Shown here: positions 46,631 through 57,028 of the stretch, in pieces
How positions within the stretch are numbered: position 1 is the first letter of the stretch
Layout: every line of letters begins with the position of its first letter
Assembly (NCBI GenBank): GCA_949128115.1
Contig: OX421963.1
Coordinates: forward strand, 4,712,001 to 4,776,000
DNA: 64,000 bases
Reading direction: 5' to 3'
Source of the DNA: Anaspis maculata
Taxonomy: Eukaryota; Arthropoda; Insecta; Coleoptera; Scraptiidae
Translations under genes and position numbers: made by a program
Notes under the pieces: model-generated
Seen by the model: the letters and a program-made list of their open reading frames with translations, nothing else
The model's database searches: none
What the model was told of the DNA's origin: nothing

Positions 46631-47900
46631 TAAAGTTGGTCATACTCTTTGTGAGCAATTGGAAGAAAGAAGTATCTATAACGCATTCGCCCGAAATTCC
46701 CCAGAAGTTACCCATCGCAAATCCCACAGAAACATACTTAAATTCAAAACAGAACAATGGTTAGTAAACAGTAATCACATACAAGAAATACACATAAAAA
46801 CAGTGAATACAAGAAAATCGACTCGAGCCAACCTGTGGCCCTCTCTTCGTCGTGTTACATAATTTCCCCCCAAATAAGGAAAGGTTAGTAGACTCAACAA
46901 GGCAGATTCATACAAGTGGTGACCCTCTCCCCCAGGGCACGGAGAAGCGTGCAAGTCTTCTTCTCTTCCCTTACTCTCATGTATAACCCGGCAATGAACA
47001 ATGAAATGTGAATGAATCATAAAAAGTACTGTTCTCTACTAAGCGGCTGATTTGGGGCGTAGCAGAGTTTCTTTTTGTCATCTTACTGTTTGTGACGTAT
47101 CTTGTGGAAAGAAACAATTAATGAAACCTCGAAGTACGCGCGCAGCGCAGTTTGCAGGCCTTGTCACGTCATGAGTGCGCCAAGTACACACGCACTAGAT
47201 TTACGGCTTTTGCCATCAATATTGAGATCATTTGGAAGTAGATAAATTTCACAAAATTCAAAGCAGTGTAAAGCACCTTGATTTCAAAGGAGAAAAACTG
47301 CGGGTTATGCAAGCCCGTTGAGAACAAAGAGAATAAAGAGTTTCGTGTTATGTACAATAATTTCGCGGACCAAATAGGTATCGAAATGCATGATTTGGTG
47401 AGTGGGTGGAAGCCAAAATTACGATACAATAATCAGTGAAAAACTAACCTCAAATACAAAAAAAACGACGCACACCGGAGCACTTGAAATCACGTGTTCC
47501 GCACCACAGCTGATTCTCTTCTCTCGGTCTGCCTGCGGCTCGCTGGCCCGGCTCCCGCAACGCCATCTCCCTCTCTCCGCGGCAAACGCTACGAACGTTA
47601 ACGACAGTACCTACTTCAGGTACCAACGTACTAATAAAACAAAGGGGGAATACCACAGTATGTCATTTGAAAGCCCTTGAGAAATTGTATTCCAGAACAG
47701 TTGAAGGTTAAGCCCGATCTGTGATCTGTCAAATAATGAGAAATGTCTCCGGTATTATCCGAAGTATTATCTCCGGTGAATACAAAGCATTTTTTAGCTA
47801 TTAAAGAAAGCACAATCAACAATTTTAGTTGAAAAAAAATCAGAAAGTTCTTGTAGTGCCTCCTTCGAAGACGCAGGGCGGACATGGGAGATATTTATTT
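46631..47900. other. Low-copy DNA with a GC-rich patch
   Basis: 47500-47600 is distinctly GC-rich, with several CpG. No coding frame or repeat was recognised in the remainder. Confidence 0.3.
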
Positions 47901-48365
47901 GTAATTGCGACTTTTTTCTGACAATTGCCACTTTATTCTGGCAATTGCGACTTTTTTCTGTCAATTGCCACTTTATTTTGGCAATTGCGACTTTTTTCTG
48001 TCAATTGCCACTTTATTCTGGCAATTGCGACTCTTTTCTGTCAATTGCCACCTTATTCTCGCAATTATGACTTTTTTCTCTCGGTTGCGACTTTTTTTTG
48101 TCAATTGTCACTTTATTCTGGCAAATGCGACTTTTTTCTGTCAATTGACACTTTATTCTGGCAATTGCGAATTTTTTCTGCCAATTGCCACTTTATTCTC
48201 GCAATTATGACTTTTTTCTCTCGGTTGCGACTTTTTTTTGTCAATTGTCACTTTATTCTGGCAAATGCGACTTTTTTCTGTCAATTGACACTTTATTCTG
48301 GCAATTGCGACTTTTTTCTGTCAATTGCCACTTGATTCTGGCAATTGCGACTTTCTTCTGTCAAT

Positions 48366-48690
48366 AGAGTATTATACTTTTGAAAAAATATTTTGTTTTC
48401 GATGGAATCGGAAACTATATTGAAAAAAAGCTGACCCGTATTTTTTTATTTTGCCATAAATCGTATCGTTTGGCCGCAATAAATAAACGAAATTCCTATA
48501 TTCCGCCTATTTCTGACGTCATTTACACAGGCAGTATAGGCGGCGACTGGCTGTGACGTCAGAACTAGTTGATGTTATTTATTTATTGCGCCCAAACGAT
48601 ACGAGTTTTGACTAAATAAAAAAACACGGGTCAATTATTTTTCAATCTAGTTTCCATTTCAATCGAAAAAAATTTTTAGTATAATACTCC
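48366..48690. mobile_element. Family B MITE inserted in the satellite
   Basis: The ends are AGAGTATTATACT and the complement of GGAGTATTATACT. The satellite gives the empty site: flanks GTCAAT and ATTGCC imply a 2-base AT duplication. Internal arms contain CAAACGATACGA in inverted orientation, TGACGTCA and GGCAGTATAGGCGG. It is the 325-base relative of the 1.77-kb palindrome at 41718-43484. Confidence 0.85.
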
Positions 48691-48835
48691 ATTGCCACTT
48701 CATTCTGGCAATTGCGACTTTTTTCTGTCAATTGCCACTTTATTCTCGCAATTATGACTTTTTTCTGTCGATTGCGACGGTTTTTTGTCAATTGTCACTT
48801 TATTCTGGCGATTGCGACATTTTTCTGTCAACTGA

Positions 48836-49072
48836 CCGTCAGTTCCACAAAAAAGATGATCAGCGATCAAGGCTAATTGCAGATTAACTGAACTTTTTTC
48901 TGCTGAATGCTAGGCGTATACCAACAAAAACTGCCTGAAATCTGTACTAGACCCATCATCTTTTCATTATTGAGGGATAAACCAGCATTTCCATTGATCA
49001 GTCGGCTAGAAATTAACAAACAAAAATCGCGAATCAACTAATCTCGTATTATCTGTTTTGTGGAACCCACGG
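48836..49072. mobile_element. 237-bp MITE, CCGT ends, TGA duplication
   Basis: The left end CCGTCAGTTCCACAAAA and the right end complementary to CCGTGGGTTCCACAAAA are flanked on both sides by TGA (48833-48835, 49073-49075). The surrounding satellite would read CAACTGACACTTT without it. A 3-base duplication suggests the PIF/Harbinger or CACTA classes; the ends do not settle which. Confidence 0.75.
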
Positions 49073-49156
49073 TGACACTTTATTCTGGCAATTGCGACTT
49101 TTTTTTTGTCAATTGCGACTTTTTAGCACATTTCGATAGAAAGTGATGTTTATATG

Positions 49157-49225
49157 GCCGGTTTGTCCGTCTGTCTGTCCGTCCGTTATTTGTCTGTTCG
49201 TCCGTGTGTCTGTCTGTCCGTGTAA
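49157..49225. repeat. GTCTGTCCGTCC simple repeat
   Basis: Imperfect repeats of GTCTGTCCGT, directly after the satellite. Confidence 0.85.
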
Positions 49226-49394
49226 CATTTGAGAAGTTGTACTCCTTCTCGGGAAATGAAGCTAGAGCCTTAGAACTTTTTCCGATTAATAGCTCAGGCC
49301 CTCAAGGGTGGCCTATGGGCAGACTGTATTTCATGGTGGCGCTGCCATCTTGGTAGCCGAATTGGAATTTCTCATCAGTGGAACGGAACCTCGA

Positions 49395-51975
49395 ACGGAA
49401 CTCATAGTCCAGTAAAATAAGGATTTAGCTTGGAACAAATTAGGGGCAGGATGAAAAAAATATGGCGATGTAGATAATGAAAAACTGAATAAGAAAAACC
49501 AAAGTTTCATTTCCAGTCATCCCAGGAACCATGGAGAAAAAAATGGAGAAGATGGAAAAACATGCGCCGCGATCTTTCTTTTGAAACGGTGAGAGAACGG
49601 TGAAAGATGTGTGAAAACTGTCGAAAACAAAGTTGTAGGGAATTCAATATTCTACAAAAAAGTCCCTGGGGGCATAAGTCTAACTACCTCAGTTTGGCCG
49701 TTTATTGCAGTCAAAGTTGCGCGCCGGTCTAGTGAAGTGGAAACACTGTCCGCGTGACCTTCCTTCTTGGATGCTGTGAGAACGACAAGAGATATCAAAA
49801 ATTGTAAGCGACAAAGTTGTAGAGAATTGAATGTTCCACTAGAAAATCTTCAAGGCAAATCATAATTTCTTCTGGTTTAGCTGTGAACCAAGTTCGAAGT
49901 TGCGCGACAATCCTGTTAATAAAATGGTTCTTCTGGAAAACTTACAAAAACTTTAGACTCGATGAAAAAACTATGACAATGTAGAGGATAAAAAACTGGA
50001 TCTAAAAAACTGAAGTTTCATTTCACACCGTTCCGGGAAAAAAAAGAAAAACTTGGAAAATAGTGATTTGCACTCGCAGCTTCCTAATTGAATACTGAAA
50101 TAAACGTGATGAATATGGAAAATCTGAACAAACCAGCTTGTAGAGGATTGAATGATCTATAGAAAATCCCCTGATGTCATGTACGCATCTTTGTCGACTT
50201 AGCTGCGGAGCGCTATCAAACTTGGGGTACATGACTCGTGACGCGTCGCATATTTGTTGAAACTGGCACGACGTTGCGGCCATTGTTTAATTGATAATGA
50301 AACATGATCGAATGATTTGAAAAAATTGCGTGCTTTGTTTAACATCTGGGTAGCTACTTATTGTTTGAATTATCATTGTAGTCATCATCATCGTCTTCCT
50401 AAACGACAATGCAGGAAGCGCAGAACAGTTGGCTCCACCGCAGTGGTGGCAAAACTTGGTACACTTGAGGTCAGCTTTTCTGCATCCACAAAGCTTCTCG
50501 CAGTTTTTCAAGCATCTGCAGAAAATCAGCCGTGCAGATTTTCGAGAGCTACGTTATCCTGAGTCCTAATTTCTAATAGGCATCAACAGAAAAATGTTCA
50601 ATTTTCAACCCCATTGTTCAGGTGGGCAGTTATTGATTATCTCCGGGCTGCTGTTGAATGATCATTGTTCATCAGAAATCAGTTGAAAAACATCTCATTA
50701 TCTAACGTGAATCACGTTTTTCAAATATTATACATATTGTGCTACAAAATACGAGTACTTTCTCAGTTTTGGGCTTGAGTGTCACGATACTATTTTCGTA
50801 CTATTTTCATGCTATAAATATATGATCAGAAACGACAAATTCAGAAACTCCCTAGCAACCTAGTCTCTCGTCCCAGATTTCTAGAATGAAAATATGACGA
50901 AAATAGTACAGTGACACTCACGCCTTCAATTTTGCCAAACAAGAAACTCTATACATAACAAAGCGTTTATCCGCGGAGTTACATTTCCAATTCCAACAAT
51001 AGTTACCAGACGTTCAACAAAGCACGCAATTTTTTTTAAATCATCCAATCATGTTTCATAATCAATAATTGAACAATGACCGCAACGTCGTGCCAGTTTG
51101 ACAACATATGTCACTAGTCATGTACCCCAACTTTGATAGCGCTCCGCAGCTAAGTCGACAAAAATGCATAATTGTCATCAAGGCATTTTCTATGGATGAT
51201 TTGATCCTGTGCAAGTTAGTTTGTTCAAATTTTCCATATCCATTACGTTTATTTCAGTATTCAATGAGGAAGCTGGGAGTGCAAATCGCTATTTTCCAAC
51301 TTTTTCTTTTTTTTCCATAGATTTCCCGAAACAGTGTGAAATGAAGCTTTGGTTTCTTGGATCCAGTTTTTCATCCTCTACATTGTCATGGTTTTTCCAT
51401 CGAGTCTAGGGTTTTTGTAAGTTTTCCAGAAGAACCACTTTATCAACAGTATTGTCGCGCAACTTTGAGCGTGGTTCACGGCTGAACTAGGAGAGATAAT
51501 AATTGGCTTTGAAAATTTTCTAGTGAAGCATTCAATTCTCTACAACTGTGTCGCTCACAATTTTTTGGTATCTCTCATCGTTCTCACAGCATCTAAGAAG
51601 GAAGGTCACGCGGACAGTTTTCCACTGTACTAGACCGGCGCGCAGCTTTGACTGCGATAAACGGCTAAACTGGATTAGTTAGACATATGCCCTCAGGGAC
51701 TTCTTTGTAGATTATTGAATTCCCTACAACTTTGTTCTTGACAGTTTTCACATATCTCTCACCGTTCTCTCACCGTTTTAAATGAAAGATCGCGACGCAT
51801 GTTTTTCCATCTTCTCCATTTTTTTTTCCATGGTTCCCGGGATGACTGGAAATGAAACTTTAGTTTTTCTTATTCAATTTTTCATTCTCTACATCGCCAT
51901 ATTTTTTCCATCCCGCCCCTAATGTGTTCCAACCTTGGCCTGAAAATCGCCTCATTTTACTGGACTATCACTCTG
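49395..51975. mobile_element. Foldback element, family C, with coding remnant in its centre
   Basis: The arms run about 49403-50347 and 51012-51969. Paired landmarks are CATAGTCCAGTAAAAT with its complement at 51954, GTCACGCGGACAG type (49750) with 51605, GTTGCGCGACAAT (49891) with 51452, CTACATTGTCAT type (49975) with 51376, and AATTGCGTGCTTTGTT (50325) with 51015. Weak pairing may continue outward to about 49320 and 52040. The 665-base centre contains the CXC-type ORF and a smaller inverted repeat (50775-50830 with 50885-50925, sharing GAGTGTCAC and ATACTATTTTCG). Termini and target duplication are not resolved. Confidence 0.8.
50287..50553 (-). pseudogene. CXC (tesmin/TSO1-like) cysteine-rich fragment
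   Basis: The minus-strand frame is open from 50553 to the stop at 50287 and has no ATG at its start, so it is a fragment or an exon. Its first 40 residues hold FCRCLKNCEKLCGCRKADLK followed by CTKFCHHCGGANC. The spacing C-x-C-x3-C-x3-C-x-C-x6-C-x3-C-x2-C-x4-C is that of the CXC domain, which binds zinc and DNA in tesmin/TSO1-like proteins. Similar cysteine motifs occur in insect proteins linked to mobile elements. The rest of the frame is low-complexity (TMMMTTMII). It lies in the unpaired centre of a foldback. No DDE or other catalytic part was found here. Confidence 0.55.
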
Positions 51976-52049
51976 ATCTCGTATGATGATTCTTAATTTC
52001 AAGCTCAGTTTCATGACTACGCCGCCATTGAAGATGGCTAAAGATTTGT

Positions 52050-53810
52050 TCCGGATTCCTGAAAATTCCCTAATTTTTGTACGAAATTTGTGCGGAATTC
52101 AGAGGATTTCCACAAGATTTCCAGGGATTTCCAAAGACTGAGAATGTGTGTGTAATTCCTATTGTTCAAGATTTCTTTGGACAAAGGGACGATTTGTATG
52201 GAGTTATCACGGTTTTCAAGACTAATATGAGATTTGTGAAGATTTCTACAGGTCTCTATGAATTTTCCACGAGATTTTGATATACTTCAGAGATTATTGG
52301 GAAGTTTTTAAACTTTCTACAATACTCCCGAAGTTTCTGGAGGTCAATTAGATATTTCACAGATTTAAAAATATTTCTACCAGACCTTCGAGCGCTTCTG
52401 AAAATTTCTACCAGATTTCTGAGGATTTTTTCTCAACTCTCAAAACTCTATTCCCTCTCTCGACTGAGCTTATTGTCAACAATTCAGGGATTTCTGTAGA
52501 TTTGTACGGAGTTTTTGAAGATTTCTAGAATATTTTCAAGGATTTTCTGAAGATTTCTGTTGGATCTCTAGGGATTCCTGTTGATGAGTATGGGATTCCT
52601 GGGAGTTGCTCAGTATCTTTGGGAATGTCTATTGAATTTTGCAGATTTGTACGGGATTCCCAGGGACTTCCTAAATATTTCTTGAATGTTTCAAAGATAT
52701 TTCGTGAAAATTTTTAAGACTCCCAGAAATTTCTATGGATTTCTCAAGATTTCTGCGAGATCTTAGGACTTTTTGAAGATTTGTGTGAGTTTTCTAGGAA
52801 TTTTTGAAGAATTCTACGAGATTTTTGAGGAATTTCTGAGCATTTCTAGATATTTCTACGAAATTCCCAAACTATCCACAAGATTTTTGAGGGGTTCCTG
52901 TGGATATTCCTGGAGATTGGTGCAAAATTTCCAGGGTTCTCTAAAGACTTTCACGGGGCTTCTAGGGCATCCCTAGGCTTTATCAAAGTTTCTATGCAGT
53001 ACTAACTGGAATTATAAATTTCAATAGATCTATGGGCTAAAATTAAGATTTGTATAGAACTTCCAGTGTGTTCAAGATTACTATGGTATTGGTGAAAATT
53101 TCAAGGGATTTTTCTATCATTCTTTCATTCATCACTTTTTATTTTGTTGATTCGTAAAGGATTCTACGAGATGCGTGAGAATTTTAAAAGATTTTCATTG
53201 GATTACTGAGGATTTCTGAAGATTTCTTGATGGAATTTTTGATCATTTATAGGGATCTTTGGAATTTCTATAGGATTTCTGAGAACTTGTTCAGGATTTT
53301 CAGGATTTTTTTTGGACATGTTCACAAAAGTTTCAGAAATTTCTATGAATTTTTGAAAAAATTCGTATTGGTTTCCAAAAATTTCTAGAGATTTCTGAAG
53401 ATTTCCACGGAAATTCGAGAGAAGGCTCAAGATTTTCAGTTAATATGGAATGAATAATAAAAACTTATAGAGAAGGAATTCTAAACATTTGCAAGAAGTT
53501 TCTGGGAATCTCTAAATATTCCTACAAAATCTTGGACAACTGGAGATCTAGGGTTTCCCAAAATCTACGGAAATTTAAGGAATTTCTGGAGATTTCTACG
53601 AGAGTTCAAGAGATCCCTCAAGGTCTTACGGGATTATTTTCAGATTTCTAGAAGATTTCTGGGAATTTCCAGAGACTTCTACGAGAATTAGATAATATAA
53701 GAATTTTCAATAATTTTTAGGGATGTCTACGGAGTTTCGAGGAATTTCTATGCGTTTGTGGAAATTTTTTGGAATTTTGAGAAGTTTTCAAGAAATCCTG
53801 AAGTTGGCAT
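52050..53810. repeat. ATTTCTG degenerate minisatellite
   Basis: About 1.75 kb of variants of AGATTTCTGAGGATTTCTAC and TTTCTAGGGATTTCC, spaced roughly every 18-20 bases with a longer period near 38-40. Divergence is high. Only a few stretches (for example 53000-53170) fall outside the pattern. It is non-coding. Confidence 0.75.
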
Positions 53811-54841
53811 TTTTATAAATCGCAAGTAATCACTCCATAATCACATCACTGTACTAGGTTGGAGCTGTTGGTAAAAATTGAGTTTCCACAAATAAAACAC
53901 AAGCGAATGACACTACCAGTTCAATACCTCATATCTATACTCATTTGAACACAGATATTTCCTTTTTACTGTCGCTTCAAGAAAAGTTGAAAAACTTGAC
54001 TTTGGAAAAAATTGTCAAGTTTTGTTCTCAGTGAGTTTTTGTCTTAGGATGAGTCAAGAGACTGCTCCTTGAGGCTGTATTCTCAGTAGGTAAAAATTAT
54101 TTGGAGGAAATGAAGATTTTTCTTCCAAAAATGGAGATAAAATCTAAATTTTCTTTATACGGTGTACTCAGTGTATTACAAAATTGAGTACAGAGGGTTT
54201 TTTCAATAATGTGGAAGAAATTCTTTTTTTTGTCAACAACTTTTTCAAAAAAAAAAACGGCTCTGTACTCAATTTTATATGTCTCTCAAAATTACAAAAC
54301 GGTTGATGATTCTTTTGTTTGTCAAAGATGTTCCAGTAATCCTTCAGAAACTTCTCTGATGTTTAGAGGCTATTGAGCCCCTGAAAAAATGTGGGGTAAT
54401 CCAAACGGAAACAAGGTGGACAAACATTTGATGGAATCTCATCAAAATCTCCATATCCCTTTATCTTAATTTTTAAGAGATAATTATTGATACCCTGCGT
54501 ATAAAGCCTTTGAAGAAAAGTGAATCAAGCTGTACACAAGTAGGCAGGTATACATCGCAGAAAAAATTTAATAGATAATTACTTTATAGCAAACCAGCTG
54601 GAGACGGCGTCTGGAACTCGGAAGCATGAAGACTCACCTGAAACAGAAAACACAAACCATAATTAGAATGCGACCAATCCGAAGACCAACCTCAAGAATA
54701 GATTTTTGTCAGAAAAATGATAGTATTGTTACATATTTTGCGTTCGAGTTTGTTTTGAATCAAGACAATCGTTCTAAGACATAAATTGTTAATTACTGCG
54801 TACTACTGTGAAATAATAATACAACGTCAATGATTATTTGC
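53811..54841. other. Low-copy DNA with a possible micro-exon
   Basis: Mostly AT-rich sequence without repeats. On the minus strand, 54595-54637 is preceded by a strong 3' splice-acceptor-like stretch ending TTTTCTGTTTCAG. The downstream donor would be a weak GTTTGC. This is the only exon-like signal. Confidence 0.25.
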
Positions 54842-54990
54842 GGAGCGGCGGTGGCCGAGTGGTTTAGGTGTTGGCGCTCCAAGCCAAGTCTTCATAACAG
54901 TATGAAGGTTCAATTAGGAAGTAACTTGGAAAGTAGTAAAGCAATGCCGAGCAAAACTGAACAAAATTAAATCATCAAATATATACGGCG
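54842..54990 (+). repeat. tRNA-like sequence, probable SINE head
   Basis: GCGGCGGTGGCCGAGTGGTT matches the 5' half of a class II (Ser/Leu-type) tRNA, including an A-box-like TGGCCGAGTGG. A 5-bp anticodon stem (TTGGC with GCCAA) and a 7-bp long variable arm (CTTCATA with TATGAAG) follow. The T arm is degraded (GGTTCAATTAG), the anticodon loop lacks U33, and there is no 3' acceptor match, so it is not a working tRNA. It is either a tRNA pseudogene or a tRNA-derived SINE with a tail to about 54990. Confidence 0.55.
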
Positions 54991-55003
54991 CATCGCGATT
55001 ATT

Positions 55004-55536
55004 GGCGTCTTCGACTGGCTAGAACTGAGCCGATTCCATTCCGACTAAGCATGCGCAGTTCATCAAAGCAACTTTTCGGCGTGTTCGGCTGGAAGTAGCA
55101 TTGCTCCCGTGCTACTCTTGCTGTGTTCGACTGGGAATATTCCTACGTCATTTGCACGGAATCAGCTCCAAATTTTAGAGCTGTCTCGGTAGTTAGTTAT
55201 ATTGTCAACTTGATGTATCAATGTCGATTCTGGTGCTAAAGATGAGTCGTGGTAATACCAAAAGGGATTAATTTGTGTGGGGTGAAGGGGAATGAAGGGC
55301 TGCATTCCTTTTTACAATTTTCTCATGAATTCCTATTCGAATCAAGCAGTGATGGAAGGTATGAATGCTTTGAAATTAATGAGAGGGAGAGAGAGAAGAA
55401 ACTAACTGGAGCCGTCTGTGATGGAGCCGAGCCGAGGGGGACAGAATGGAACGAATGCAATTCGGTTCAAGAGCAGCTCGGTATCGAGCTAGTTCGGAAC
55501 TAGAACGGTTCCAGAACAGCCCCAGTCGAAAACGCC
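55004..55536. mobile_element. MITE with GGCGT(C/T)TTCGACTGG ends
   Basis: The left end GGCGTCTTCGACTGG and the right end complementary to GGCGTTTTCGACTGG continue as GAACTGAGCC and GGAACCG-type inverted similarity for about 40 bases. Flanks are ATTATT on the left and ATAATAAT on the right, so a short AT-rich target is likely but a duplication cannot be fixed. It is 533 bases and non-coding. Confidence 0.65.
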
Positions 55537-56212
55537 ATAATAATTGAATCAATAAATTGATTTCTCGATGATACCCACCAATAATGGTATGCAGGTGAAT
55601 TCAATATTTAATTTACAAGAGACTCGCAATATCCACTTCAAAAAACGCGCAGTGTACATAACGTGTGAACCAAGCTTGACAATATTCCTCTTCTAACCAA
55701 AGACGTGTTTTTCTTAATCAAGTTAGCCTGATTTCTTGCAAAAACTCACCAAAAATCCGAACTTCGAACAATGTCTTCTCCTTGCCATAATTTTGTTGAA
55801 TTCCTTCAACGACTCTCATACCAAATAATCTAGCCTCCTATTTTTTAATATTTGAAAATATAACCTAATTCATGGTGGGGTATATTTTTATTTTTGTAAT
55901 TGTTATACCTTCGTATGATGGCTCTACACCTCTTCAGGTATAATATTTTCCCTCGTATTTTCCTATGTTATTATTTACAGGAGCGAATAAATCAATATCT
56001 ATTCATATATCCATCTATTTCCGTACAGAGTTAACGTTATTAGGTGCTTTTCAAGCAACCGCCCGGGCAGCCCCGGGCACCCTTGGGCTACCCCAAACAA
56101 AACCAGCATCAATTGAAGGGAGGACAAGAATAAAGCCTGTAGGAAGTTGGAGGAAGCGACCAGGACTGGGATTAAATTTGAAAGAAACTATGCGTAAATG
56201 AGAAGTATCTTT
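55537..56212. other. Low-copy DNA downstream of the heme lyase gene
   Basis: AT-rich sequence with no repeat or gene recognised. Confidence 0.3.
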
Positions 56213-56218
56213 ATTGAA
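56213..56218 (-). terminator. Polyadenylation signal AATAAA
   Basis: On the minus strand AATAAA follows the stop codon of the heme lyase gene by about 15 bases, giving a very short 3' UTR. This is the expected position for its transcript end. Confidence 0.6.
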
Positions 56219-56233
56219 GCCGAAAATCGCCAA

Positions 56234-57028
56234 TCAACTGCTGAAGAACTTCTTGTACTCTTCGCTGTGCTGCCACCGCCACCACGCCACCCTCATCCTG
56301 TCGTAGACGCTCGCGAAGCTGTCCATGGCCGGCCTAACGTCCAGCAGCGCGAACTTGAACCTTTCGTCCAGCGACCCGCCGTCGTAATAGTCGATGACAT
56401 ATCGAACATCGCGCCCGCACCGGTCGACGATCCAGTCGTGCCGATCGAAGGGCATCTCGTAGCCCAAGAGCCAGCGCATCCTGGCCCTCGGACTGTACTC
56501 GGCGGCCTTGCCGCAGAAGCTCTTCAGCTTTGGCCTGCTGCACTCGTCGGCGTGCAGCGCCTCCCACTTGAGCACCTCCTGCCAGGCCTGCTCGTTGTTG
56601 ACGTTGTGGATCCTGATGATCTGCTCCATGTCCGTCGTGGTCACCTTGGCCTCCTTCCACTTCCAGCCGCGCTTCAGCAGGGCGTTCCAGAACATCTGCT
56701 GGCTGGGGTAGATCCAGTAGGGGCTCTCGCCCTGCTTGAACGCCGACTTGGGGATGCTGGACACTTCGCGTTCGGTTGAGAGGCAGAAGGGCTGGTCGGG
56801 GGACGGCAGCTGGTCCGGCAGACCGGTCATGTTGCGCGGGTCGATTTTGTCGATGTTCTTTTTGTTGCTGAGGGTTTTCGGCAGCCTTTTCGTCCTGTAA
56901 TTGGGACATTCCGGAGCTAGGCGCATGAAGGAGGTGGCACCGCCGTCGTTGCAGTTGTCGGGTCTGGGAGAATTCGGATGGGTTATCTGGTACGCTGCTT
57001 CGTCGGCGATGAATACTGCGTTGCCCAT
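56234..57028 (-). CDS. HCCS: Holocytochrome c synthase (cytochrome c heme lyase)
   Basis: This enzyme attaches heme to the CXXCH cysteines of cytochrome c (and c1 in animals) in the mitochondrial intermembrane space. The 264-residue frame matches the family almost end to end. Clear blocks are [18 protein letters not shown] (77-94), [19 protein letters not shown] (107-125), [12 protein letters not shown] with the conserved heme-ligand His at 141, [10 protein letters not shown] (154-163), YSPRAR (178-183), PFDRHDW with His 197, [10 protein letters not shown] and LDVRPAMDS, ending VAWWRW plus a short tail. The single CP motif is at 41-42; the extra N-terminal CPMH-type motif usual in animals is absent. 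RWLLGY replaces the usual RSWMGY. The frame has no introns. An in-frame TAA lies 12 codons before this ATG, so the start is the first available. It is a working gene or a young retrocopy; it is GC-rich compared with its neighbours. Confidence 0.9.
   Translation of the reverse strand: MGNAVFIADEAAYQITHPNSPRPDNCNDGGATSFMRLAPECPNYRTKRLPKTLSNKKNIDKIDPRNMTGLPDQLPSPDQPFCLSTEREVSSIPKSAFKQGESPYWIYPSQQMFWNALLKRGWKWKEAKVTTTDMEQIIRIHNVNNEQAWQEVLKWEALHADECSRPKLKSFCGKAAEYSPRARMRWLLGYEMPFDRHDWIVDRCGRDVRYVIDYYDGGSLDERFKFALLDVRPAMDSFASVYDRMRVAWWRWQHSEEYKKFFSS

Larger units (their letters stand above)
47901..49125. repeat. 20/40-bp satellite array, interrupted twice
   Basis: The array alternates two related 20-base half units, GCAATTGCGACTTTTTTCTG and TCAATTGCCACTTTATTCTG. 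Satellite lies at 47901-48365, 48691-48835 and 49073-49125. A larger period is visible because an aberrant group containing TCTCGGTTGCGAC appears at 48080 and again at 48220. Two MITEs interrupt it (48366-48690, 48836-49072). The overlapping ORFs of 60-136 residues are a consequence of the T-rich, stop-free unit. Confidence 0.9.

Noticed and set aside
47905..48367. Three overlapping ORFs of 60-136 residues rich in FFLS and GNC
   Set aside because: They are read-through of the 20/40-bp satellite in different frames; the same repeat appears in each.
47901..49125. CRISPR-like appearance of regular repeats
   Set aside because: The units are contiguous with no unique spacers, and the surroundings are eukaryotic, so this is a satellite.
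52773..53430. ORFs such as 52773-52976 (+) and 53203-53430 (-)
   Set aside because: They are generated by the ATTTCTG minisatellite; repeated residues follow the DNA period.
54842..54930. Functional tRNA-Ser or tRNA-Leu gene
   Set aside because: Anticodon loop position 33 is not T, the T arm is degraded and the acceptor stem has no partner strand.
56198..56909. Long antisense and out-of-frame ORFs (193 and 191 residues) over the heme lyase gene
   Set aside because: They are shadows of the GC-rich coding sequence. The translations have no domain and overlap the clearly recognised gene.
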